Of a stretch of 22,788 bases of DNA, positions 1-8,762 are shown piece after piece (positions within the stretch are counted from its first letter, which is position 1; each line of letters opens with the position of its first letter). The notes beneath the pieces were generated by a model. It did not search any database, was not told where the DNA came from, and worked only from the letters and a program-made list of their open reading frames with translations. The DNA lies in the NCBI GenBank assembly GCA_019649035.1, contig BMAT01001609.1, positions 52,668-75,455 on the forward strand. The letters are read 5' to 3'. The stretch is from Elysia marginata (taxonomy: Eukaryota; Mollusca; Gastropoda; Plakobranchidae). A program made the translations under genes and the position numbers.

Positions 1-21
1 TAATAATAATAATAATAATAA
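1..21. repeat. (TAA)n microsatellite at window edge
   Basis: Seven perfect TAA units open the window and are cut by its edge, so the full length is unknown. Confidence 0.95.
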
Positions 22-450
22 CAATTCTGTATCAATCATTTACTGGAAATATTGCCTCAGTCGAGACAAATTCGTATAAAGTCGTTAAATAAGACAAAAC
101 AGCGTATCTCCATAAAAATACGCGCATTCAAAAAGTAACGCTATAATCAGCTCAACATTCAGTTTCCTATCAAACAGTGGCAAAATAACACGCCCAATAA
201 CTTTGAGTTCAAACATCCACAATTTCTAGCCAGTGCAAGTTTTTTAAGTTTTTGTCGTTTTTCTCCGAAGAAAGAAAAAGTGTAGATACGTCGTTTTAAT
301 TTTGGACGGCAGCGTTTTTCCATTTCAAGACATAATTTATTTTATGCAGCTTCGAGATGTCATGGCTGAAAAAAAATATGAGCCTGAAAACGGCTTTCAT
401 CTCCATAAATGGAAGAAAATTGAAACGCTGAGCCTAAATGTCTAATGGGT
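22..450. other. Non-coding AT-rich stretch
   Basis: No convincing coding frame, RNA gene or splice-bounded exon was seen. The last part (about 360-450) may belong to the dispersed repeat that follows, because AGCCTGAAAACGG- and AGCCTAAAT-type words recur there. Confidence 0.5.
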
Positions 451-660
451 GGGATGAAAGAAAACATGGCAGGCGGAGCCTAAATATAAGAAAACTAGGA
501 CCCAAAGCCTTAGCTAGATCTAGGCCTAATCCAGACTCTACCTCAAGATATCTTCTAGACCTTGCTCTAAATCTAGATTATCTTAATTTATTTCTTGATA
601 TAAGTTAAATTTTAAGCTCTTAATCTAAATTTCTAGATCTAGGTTCTACAGAAGTTAAAA
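451..660 (+). repeat. Dispersed TCTAGA/AGATCT-rich repeat, copy 1 (inverted relative to copy at 2345-2548)
   Basis: The segment is dense in TAGATCTAGG, TCTAGATTATC and CTTCTAGACC words. Its reverse complement aligns by eye with 2345-2548. Both share GATAATCTAGATTTAGAGC in full, a GGCCTAG word, CATGTTTTCTT near one end, AGATTAAG and GTAGAAC near the other, with gaps between. The part around 600-650 is also repeated in direct orientation near 15019-15063, sharing CTAAATTTCTAGATCTAGG and the following TTCTA. I infer a dispersed non-autonomous element; no target-site duplication was identified. Confidence 0.65.
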
Positions 661-1837
661 AACGAAGTTGGGAAGGTGGGCGGTGTGTTTTTCCGCATGA
701 CATTTAGTTTCAAAGTCTCCCAAAAGTTAGGCTAACTGGTTAATTATTTAATGTAGCTTTATTTTTCACTCCTTCTCTACAGTGTTGTGCAGTGTGTCTT
801 GTGTAATACTTTCTTGACCCTGGAGTTCATTTTGAGAGGGTAACAATTATGAATTCTATAAATTTAATGAACCTTTTAATGAGCGAAAACTTGTTTTTAA
901 GAATACATGAAATTTGAATTATTAAGGAGTTGTTAATGAATAAGGATTTTTTTTTTTTTAAATAAATAAATAAACTATAAGGTAGTCGTTTCCATTTTAC
1001 CTATACAAACGACTTCGAGTTTAGTTAATTTTAAATTCTGAAAGCTCGAAAAATAACACCCCTTTGCTTATTCAAACAAATCTTTTCTTATCCAGTTTAA
1101 AAGAGGTATCCAAAACCATTATAATTGTCTGCATTTGTCAGTTTTTGGAACGGTGCTTTGTTTCTACAAAAACTGCACCGCTAATGGGAGAGAAAGTATA
1201 ACTGCCTGTTGCGACAATTTCGGAAAGCAATTTGAACGTTTTTATTAAGTCGTAGGCTTTATGTAAAAAATCGAAAAATCTTTTGCAGATGGAACCTTTT
1301 GATTCTAAGCCCGCAAAAACAAGTGCTGTACACCTATAACTGGCCAACACTTAGAAAGACTGCGTCTGTCCAAATTACTATGGTTTGTCTTGTATTGAGG
1401 ATTAGCATTACCTGCCTCGTGTAGCCCTTCAATGGTATTTCAGGAAGTGGGGTCATAAGAAAACAATGGGAGTGGGGGCATACGTAGTATAAAAAACACA
1501 GCAGCAACACGAAACTGACCGAAGCCCTACAACTGCTGTTTTAAATAGCAAATCGATGTCATTGATTATTGTGATTATTAGCCCTGTCCACCCATTTCGA
1601 TTTCGTGTTTTCTCATGTTGCTTTTTTTCCAATAGTCATTGTGATAAATCGATTGTTCATTTGGACACACAGGGATATGTTCTCTCAGTTTGTAGTCAGT
1701 TTTAAAGAATATTTGGTGTAACGTTTTTTCACTTAACATATCAAATGCCGATTCTTTTCGGTGTACAGATAACCAGAATTCATCTTATTTTTATTGTAAC
1801 AGACTTATTTACTTCTCGGTCAGTTGTTTGGTTGTTG
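661..1837. other. Non-coding stretch between inverted repeat arms
   Basis: AT-rich sequence with no splice-supported exon. A 70-codon open frame on the minus strand (1138-1350) was inspected and has no recognisable domain. This is the interior between the two inverted repeat copies, so it could be transposon interior or unrelated DNA. Confidence 0.4.
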
Positions 1838-1867
1838 TTTTTTTTTTTTTTTTTTNTTTTTTTTTTT
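1838..1867. repeat. Poly(T) tract with an unresolved base
   Basis: About 30 T residues interrupted by a single N at 1856, which marks an assembly or basecalling ambiguity in the homopolymer. It could be the 3' tail of a minus-strand retroposon or a slippage tract. Flanking GTTGTTGTT and GCTGCTG words add to low complexity. Confidence 0.9.
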
Positions 1868-1983
1868 GATTTTAGTTGCTGCTGTTTTTGTTGCTGTTGT
1901 TTTTTGTAAGGAGTATTGCTTTTTAATATATAAGTCACTTTTATTTCTTGACCCCAATCATATCTTTTATATGTCTTCTCTCC

Positions 1984-2200
1984 GGTTGGTTGGTTGGTTG
2001 GTTGAATTTCAACGTCCCAGTCAACTTCGAGGTTATATCAGAGACGGCGCTGGGGACAAATGAAAGCGTACTGACACACTGTGATGTAAAGAGCGCTTGC
2101 GTACACCACACCCAATCACATTATCCTGACACCGGGCGGACCCTACTTAGCACTAAATCTATAATGCCAGACACTAGGCGAATCAGCTGCTTTTAATGGA
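1984..2200 (-). mobile_element. SINE-like retroposon with (CCAA)n tail, minus strand
   Basis: Read on the minus strand, a compact body (about 2200 to 2005) ends with GACTGGGACGTTGAAATTC and runs directly into AACCAACCAACCAACC (plus-strand GGTT units at 1984-2004). A GACTGGGACGTT-like 3' end followed by a tetranucleotide tail is, from my recollection of molluscan genomic sequence, typical of an abundant molluscan retroposon class. Upstream minus-strand words such as GGTGTCAGGATAATG and GTCTGGCATTATAG also look like that class. The 5' end is arbitrary; I saw no clear polymerase III boxes and no target-site duplication. Confidence 0.5.
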
Positions 2201-2344
2201 TGCAAAGGGATAACTAATAATTTTATTTCTTTTTCAGGTGATACATATGCGATTTATAAAACATTTATGCGGATTGGGTTATAATTTTGCGGACAACAAA
2301 GTTTTACTACATGATACTAATGCGACTGTAAATTGCACGGTCCA

Positions 2345-2548
2345 GTGAACCGTTCGTAGAACGTGCTCTCCAGCTAGTCAAGATTAAGTGTCTAAAATTT
2401 TTACTCAAATCTAGAAGTCATTTTTGGATAATCTAGATTTAGAGCTAGATNNNGAACATTCCTTCATCTAGACTTTGGATTGGGCCTAGGTTTTTGGGCG
2501 TCATTTTTTTCCATGTTGGTCTCAACGTGTCATGTTTTCTTCCATTTT
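2345..2548 (-). repeat. Dispersed TCTAGA/AGATCT-rich repeat, copy 2 (inverted)
   Basis: This is the inverted partner of 451-660. It contains GATAATCTAGATTTAGAGC, then three unresolved bases (2451-2453), CATCTAGACTTTGGATTGGG and CATGTTTTCTTCC in the same order as the reverse complement of copy 1. Divergence is substantial, so the copies are old or independent insertions. The NNN lies inside the repeat, where assemblers often fail. Confidence 0.6.
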
Positions 2549-3038
2549 GTAGGGTAAAGGCCGCCAATTATGCAGTTTCAAGGTCGTCAGGTTCACAACA
2601 CAGACTGTGATGACGTGCACAGTTAACAAGTAATTGCAGCTATGATTTTTTTAGTATCATAAAAAAAACCCTGAACATTTCAAATATCGCAAATTACTCA
2701 AGGACGCAAATCTGCCTCCGAAAAGACAGGAATCAACAGATTTGCTCTTCATCGTGGTCGGCGACTTTCCTTTCAGTAACAGATACTTTGTCGAATTTTG
2801 TACCAAGACTCTTCAATCATTCAAAAAGGAGTTAAACCTGCCCGGAGAATTCAGCGCGAGTGATATATTTAGCAGGCTTTAAAAAGTGGGATGTTCTCAG
2901 TAGAGGACAGGAGCTTACAATTAAGTCAGAGAGAAACGTAGGGATCAAATCGAGTATGAAATCTTAACCTGACCACAAGATGATTTCATTGTGGTTCAGG
3001 TATTAGATTTCCGCCAAAAAAACCCGTTAAGTAGAAGG

Positions 3039-3039
<1 letters not shown>
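2549..3039. other. Non-coding stretch before GATA microsatellite
   Basis: No coding frame, RNA gene or repeat family recognised. Confidence 0.4.
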
Positions 3040-3120
<81 letters not shown>

Positions 3121-3121
3121 C

Positions 3122-3154
<33 letters not shown>
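3040..3154. repeat. (GATA)n microsatellite, about 115 bp
   Basis: About 28 GATA units with a single A-to-C change at 3121. The near-perfect state implies recent expansion, and the true length may be collapsed in the assembly. Likely to be polymorphic. Confidence 0.97.
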
Positions 3155-3351
3155 CATACGCATAAGTTAATTAACCGATTTTGCCCGACTTCAATTTCGG
3201 ACTTTTCCCGGCTGTGAGATTACCCAGCTTTAAGGTATTAAATCTTTCATATATTAGGCTACTATTAAGTTGGGCAGTAATGTTGCCTCCACCATTTATT
3301 GTGGTTTATAAATTTTGATTTAAATGAGACATGTTATGGTTTATCAGCTAT

Positions 3352-3415
3352 GTTTCTCTCAGCGGCAAGGCGGTGGGTTCCAAAGCTACTACAAGTCGAG
3401 GGTTTCAAATATTAC
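3352..3415 (+). repeat. Possible tRNA-derived SINE fragment
   Basis: The segment reads like a degraded tRNA. A D-arm-like CTCAGCGGCAAGGC is followed, after an anticodon-arm-like GGTGGGTTCCAAAGCTACT, by a T-arm-like GAGGGTTTCAAAT. Spacing between the A-box-like and B-box-like parts is right for polymerase III. There is no pairing acceptor stem, the anticodon stem has mismatches and no CCA follows, so it is not a working tRNA. A tRNA-headed SINE relic is the best guess; chance resemblance is possible. Confidence 0.3.
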
Positions 3416-5285
3416 CGAAAGAAAGCATGTTTCGTCCTTTTGCACTTTTGAACAAATAAAGAGAAGTATAATGAAAATCAAATGAAATCAATCTAGTTCT
3501 TTTTTCAGGGCAAGATAGTATTTGGCTATTTTCCAAACATTCATTTTATATTCGGTACTACTCTTTTCGGGCTTTTCAAAATCTTTAACAGGGTCAACAT
3601 ATACATTACATAATCGTGATACATGTCCTAATTTGCAAGAAAAATTCTACTACGCCATAAAAAATCAGTTTGGCTTGCATTCATATTCAAGACAAGTTTG
3701 AGAAACGCGCATCGCCTGTACTATTGAGTCTACTTTAAAACAGTCCCGTTTATATTTTTTCCTTAAAATAATCTCTAAGTTTTCTGCTCTTCACCTCATA
3801 TACCGGTAAGCAACATAATAAACTTCTTTTTCAAAAATTACCGTTGTATCTTTCACCCCCATCTGCATAATAAATAAACCTTTAGTTTTTACTAATACTG
3901 TTTCTTTGTTAACGTGCGCTCACCTTCCAATTCGCACATCAACAATTCAGCCAATGGCATTACGTAACTGTGTAAATTTAGCGAATTCGGGTCACCGCGC
4001 AGACTCACTATATTCGGGTCATGTGGCTAACAAGCTTTTTACTGTAACTCTTCAGTGTCGAAGAGATCGAAGAGTAGGTTACAGTGAGAGTGAGAACATT
4101 GTATCAATAGAGTCTCTTATTTCTTCGTTGGCAAGGTTCTTACATAACTAGTCCTACGGCTGCGGGAACAGATCGGATAAATGGAAAGCTGATAACCTCT
4201 TTATATTACCATAGTGGAGTAATTTTAACTCCAGCTTTTGAGCCCAATTTTTAGATAGCTTATTCCTTTGCTGGCTTTTCCAACATTCTCTTTCTATTAG
4301 TATTCTCTGTGAGCCAATATTGCCTTATCTTCAGGTGTTTCGAGAAAGTTATTGGATTCTCTTTGTTCTCATTTTCGAAGAAATCCCATGCCCTGCTCGA
4401 TCTCTTGCCAGAGAGATAGTTTTGATACACAATGTTCTAAATACACGGGTGTTTTCGTTTGCATTGATTTTTTTTAAACTGCGCATCGTTAAAAAAGAGA
4501 GTGTCCTCTACAAGCTGAAATCATCTATACAATTTTAAGAGAAGGTCTTTGATATCGCAATACTACTTCAAGGGTAAATTTGAGAAAAATTGTTCCTGCA
4601 ATAGGTTAACATTATAGATAACTACAGCCTCTGGCTTTATAGCAAATTTGCTGGTTTTTCCTATAATGATCTCTGATTGTGATATCTTCACACTCCCAGT
4701 CTATAAGGGTTCTTTTATTCTTCTCTACAAACGATCGAAGACTTCTGTGATTCTATATAATATGAGTCAGTTTTTTAGTATGCTTCATTGCTTTTATGCC
4801 TCTCGCCTTTTTCTCATATAACGAATCGGGTGTCTTTATTTTGAGAAATAAATGTTTGTTTTACGATTAAGGAACTATTTTTTACGTTTCCTAATCGATG
4901 TGGTCCTACATCGGTATTGGTACGTACGAGCCAAACAAAAGCCATCTAATCATAATAGGTTCACCTGTATCAGCCCAATATTGACTCTATTATGGATTTC
5001 TATTATTCATAAATTGCTTTACAGACACATCATTTATATTTTAATTCATTCAAAATTAAAGACATCTCTGGCAAGTTGTGTGTCTCGCTTTTCAATGAAA
5101 ACGCTTCAAACCAATATTTTCATTGCTTTATTTTTGCATAAAAATTGGCTTTATGGGTCTTAAACATCTATTTTATCTTAAGTATGTCTAGCAGATGTTT
5201 GCTTTGTGTAAATATATCTTAATTTAAAAAAAAAAACGCTGTGTATCATTTACCCTAAAGCAGTTTTGTATTGCCAACAACATGA
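3416..5285. other. Long AT-rich stretch without supported gene
   Basis: Open frames at 3906-4151, 4320-4538 and 4852-5163 (plus strand) were read. They have no recognisable domain, hydrophobic AT-driven composition and no convincing splice borders. Intergenic or intronic DNA is the simplest reading. Confidence 0.5.
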
Positions 5286-5606
5286 AGGGTTGCATTTGTT
5301 TTACTAAAAGTCCTCATCCACCATGAAATCAGACTCCATTCAACAGATGAACTGTATAAGATCACGGCCCTTGAACAAGATCGAAGGCAAAGGAAAGAAC
5401 TAACAGCAAAAATTGAGAGAGCCGCCGAAGCATCGCAGACGGGGAACTGGGAAACACCACGGCTAAAAAGAGAGAGACAGAGAGATCATTTGGTGTGCAC
5501 GGAATTTGGTGCTTGTATTTCAAACCCTCTTCTGTTATTTTACCTCTTCATCGAAACTCTTGATATATGTTTTCATTTTCCGGTATTTCCGGTCAGCCAG
5601 GCTTGA
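5286..5606 (+). CDS. Unrecognised 106-codon open stretch without start codon
   Basis: The frame is open from just after a stop at 5283-5285 to a stop at 5604-5606 and contains no ATG. The first two thirds look protein-like: charged and helix-prone, with the words STDELYKITALEQDRRQRKE, TAKIERAAEASQTGNWET and PRLKRERQRD. The last third (after about 5515) turns hydrophobic and AT-driven, like read-through into non-coding DNA. I do not recognise the family. It could be a decayed fragment of a retroelement protein, since a basic charged helix with conserved tryptophan is common there, or a host exon whose splice sites I cannot place: no strong polypyrimidine tract precedes it. No function is assigned. 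Confidence 0.3.
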   Translation, partial: RVAFVLLKVLIHHEIRLHSTDELYKITALEQDRRQRKELTAKIERAAEASQTGNWETPRLKRERQRDHLVCTEFGACISNPLLLFYLFIETLDICFHFPVFPVSQA

Positions 5607-6849
5607 ATCTTCAGAACTGTTCTTCTTTCCTCAGGTTACTTTCAATGTATTTGTTTCTCATTTAATTTTAGACTAGTTTAACGTCGCCCGGTAGGAGTCG
5701 CTCGAAACATAAACTTGCGGTCGTGAAATATAGATAAGGAGCACAAATGTCACTGGAAATGATACGTCGATACAATGAAAATAGAACTTTTGTGGATAGA
5801 TCAACTGACACTAAAACGTTTCTTTTTGGCAGAAAAAAATAACTTTTATTTTCAAACTTGTAAAAATATCAAATAGAAAAACTCGTCTAATTGGAATGGC
5901 GTCACTATAGTCAGTGTGTTTTGCTGTTTTTGAATAAGCCTTATTTTTAAAAGGGGTTGCATGTCATGAATTTTGACAATTTTGTATAGCCAGAAACATT
6001 TAATCGAAAACTCGGATTTGTTGGAGATCAAGCGACGGAATACGCTAAAAGTAACCTTTTGAAATAGGGACAGCTCTGGAGATTCAAGGCCTGGCTGGCG
6101 TCAGCATGAGCAAATATTAATAATTCAGCGCATAGCTGGCTTGTAACACGTGGGGAAAGAGAGTATAATCTTTTGAAACTTGACCCACTGACCAGAGAGA
6201 CTTTCGAGGTCATTGGGAATTTCACAAAAACTTGTCAATTCCAGAGCGTTTGTCCTTGCGAAAGTTATTAGGTGTGAGAGAAACGTGGGCGACTGCCACT
6301 GCACTGTAACAAGTGTGAATCATTTGTTTCGCCATAGTTGAAAGCTTGATATTGCGCATGTGTCATCCAAAGATCTTGGAATTAAAACTGTTTTAGACTA
6401 AGCTGGCGTCAGCCTCTGCCACCCAGAGGTTTGGGTATTGATTTAAAAGGGATTTGTTTTAGGCTAAAGAAACTTGTGTCCACAGTCGTTTTATAATCAT
6501 CAGGCGTACATCGAGACCACCAAACTAAGGAAACTCTGCCGCCCAATTAAACAGAAAAACACCGTATGAGTGCTCTATTCATCTAGCTAATTCGATTTTA
6601 GAACATTATACGATAAAATAGAATTTAAAGCATATTGTCGACGCGTGGATCGGCCCACTGAAGATCCAATGTTAAAAATAGAGGCTGTTAATTGTACTCA
6701 CATCTAGACCACCGTGCTCATGGCGGGCTAGACTCACATACATTGACTTTACCTTTATTATGGCGGGCTCGACGTAGATGTTGCCAATTTTTCCGTGAAT
6801 ATCTTGACTTTTCACTATGTTGCATAGAGCAAAGTCTAGAAGCCAGAGT
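5607..6849. other. Non-coding stretch with a small direct repeat
   Basis: No supported exon. Two short near-identical words, TGGCGGGCTAGAC (about 6721) and TGGCGGGCTCGAC (about 6762), lie some 41 bp apart in otherwise unremarkable sequence. Open frames at 6028-6225 (minus) and 6692-6928 (plus) show no domain. Confidence 0.4.
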
Positions 6850-6998
6850 TTTCTGTTTTCAAAACCGTAAATTTTTATTGATTAGCACACCTTTCAGTCA
6901 CCATGGAAATCGATGTTGGGGAGGGTGAGTAAAGCACGTTAAAGCAGAGTTAGTTCTTGGTATGAATCATTCGCATTTGAATTTTTTCAATAAAATCA

Positions 6999-7138
6999 TC
7001 ATTTCACAGCATAAAAACAAGTTGACAAGCAGTTTTCTTTTGTTTGAAGTCCTTGTTGATTGAAGCTAACTGTGCTGCCAACATCAGTGTATTCTGTCAC
7101 ATTGGCCATATCATGATTTATTAAAACCTGGGGTCTCT
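6999..7138 (-). CDS. Candidate terminal coding exon, minus strand
   Basis: On the minus strand a strong acceptor (pyrimidine-rich CCCTTTCATCTTAATTCCAG, AG at 7140-7139) precedes 140 bp ending in TGA. The frame enters in phase 1 and encodes about 46 residues with balanced composition, including RPQVLINHDMANVTEYTDVG and a cysteine pair (ENCLSTCF) just before the stop. An NVT glycosylation sequon is present. An AATAAA on the same strand lies about 130 bp beyond the stop (near 6870), consistent with a short 3' UTR. No upstream exon was found in the window and I do not recognise the protein. It could be the last exon of a gene lying to the right on the minus strand, or chance. Confidence 0.35.
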
Positions 7139-7555
7139 CTGGAATTAAGATGAAAGGGCAAGGGCTATTAGTACCACAAAGAAAACTAACTAGTTTAGAC
7201 AAGGAAATGGTTGTCTAAAATGACCCCACAGTAAGGATGATGGGAATGCGGCAGGGGTGGGGGAGGGTATACTACAAAGGCGATAAAGTTTGTCTTGAAA
7301 GGACTGTAATAAAATGGTCTGTTAAAAACTCGACGATTCAAGTTCCCAATCTTGGAAGCAGTGGAATGTGATCCTAACCCGTTCGTAGAATCTGGCCTTC
7401 GCTATAAGGATCTGTTGGTAGACTGATTGATAAATTAATAACATGCATGTCATTCTATAAGAAAGAAACGGAGCCTGTCGGTGTGTTTATTAATTGCCGT
7501 TACAGATTTCAAGAATTGATTTTTCCTTTATTTCTTATAATATTAAAGTGATGGG
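7139..7555. other. Non-coding stretch
   Basis: No feature recognised apart from the acceptor context of the candidate minus-strand exon at its left edge. Confidence 0.4.
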
Positions 7556-7722
7556 AAGAAAGGGCCAATGGAAATAGAGAGAGGCAGAGAGAGATAGAAT
7601 TAGAGAGAGACGGAGAAAGGCCGTGAAAGATAAAGACACAGAGACACAAAGAGATAAACGGGAATAAACGGGGATAGGCCTGCCACAGAGACTGAGAGAG
7701 TACAAGGAACAGAGAGGGGGCA
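7556..7722. repeat. Purine-rich (GA-type) imperfect repeat tract
   Basis: The plus strand is almost entirely purine, with recurrent GAGAGA, GACAGAGA and ACAGAGAC words. The complementary strand therefore gives Leu/Ser-rich open frames on the minus strand (7509-7803). These are composition artefacts and not genes. The tract is a decayed GA microsatellite or a polypurine region. Confidence 0.75.
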
Positions 7723-8577
7723 TAATTCTTTTGAAGATTTGCGTTTACATGCAAGATTATAGAGAGTGTTGATGATCACGAGATAGCAGCTCCTAAGTCT
7801 CAAACTATTTTGCGATAAGGCGATAGGCTCGAGCAGTCCAGTTATAAAAAAAATTAATTCAAAACAAAACGGAAAACCCGCCCGATATGTATTCCGTTTA
7901 ATTATAGGTACGAGGAAATAGTTTTTAATCTTTTTTGTTCAAAAGGCCAGATGCATTTAATGGGTAAGCGTTGGCCCTTTTTAGCGTTCTACGTATAACA
8001 TTTTTGGTATGCTTTAAAACAATAGAAACCTGACATCTTTAACCAAACAAATAGTGTAAACATGATAGAGAAATGTTACCAAAGTGCATTAATAATTTCC
8101 TCAGCTATTGTCATGTTACCGGCTTTCTCGTAACTATCGAATTTGGTTTTCTCTAAAACTCTACTGACTTAATGTTTATATTTTACATTGAAGTAATATG
8201 CTTAATGCCTCTTTACTATCAAGTTAGGATTCTAAGAGCCCTTGAAATTATTAACTTTTAAACTGACCCAGAAAAAACAACAGATAGATTTCAATCATAC
8301 TCCATTTCAATTTCGCTCTCAAGATGTTTTAAAGATTTTGTAACGTAATAGTTTCCGCTGTCTATAAGTGGTACCACTTGTTATTGAATATGTACAGCGG
8401 ATTCACAAGGATAAAAATTCTGTAAAATGTGAGACTTTAAAGTTTCTTGTATTGAAGCTAAGAAAGAAACTTGCTTTCGTGTATTTCGTGTACTAAAAGG
8501 AAAATTGCAGACATCCAAAGTGAATGGTCTTTGTAATGGTAACGTATTGGTTCATTCAACTATGGCAATTTTCTTTT
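7723..8577. other. AT-rich stretch, nothing recognised
   Basis: No supported coding exon, RNA gene or repeat family. Confidence 0.4.
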
Positions 8578-8762
8578 TAGATAAAGAAAATGGAGTAAGC
8601 GGAGAAAGAGAGACACAACGGAATAAAAAAAGCAGAGGGGATAATTGAGATGGACAGAAGAAACAGGAAAACTTTGAGAAGAGAGAGAAAGGACAAAATA
8701 AAAGAAAATACAGAAATTGAGGAGGGAGGAGTGTGGTGTAAATGAGGACGAGAGAGAAAAAT
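8578..8762. repeat. Second purine-rich strand-asymmetric tract
   Basis: About 185 bp strongly biased to purines on the plus strand (GGAGAAAGAGAGAC, AAGAGAGAGAAAGGAC, GAGGAGGGAGGAG). The minus-strand Ser/Leu/Phe-rich open frame at 8560-8766 is its by-product. Similar in kind to the tract about 1 kb upstream. Confidence 0.7.

Noticed and set aside
1824..2196. Two plus-strand frames crossing the poly(T) tract and the CCAA-tailed retroposon
   Set aside because: They run through a homopolymer with an N and through a retroposon body on the opposite strand. No coding signal.
3040..3154. Direct repeats that might suggest a CRISPR array
   Set aside because: Pure GATA tetranucleotide units without spacers, in clearly eukaryotic DNA.
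7509..7803. Several overlapping Leu/Ser-rich minus-strand frames
   Set aside because: They are the complement of a GA-rich imperfect repeat, so the frame is open because of low complexity.
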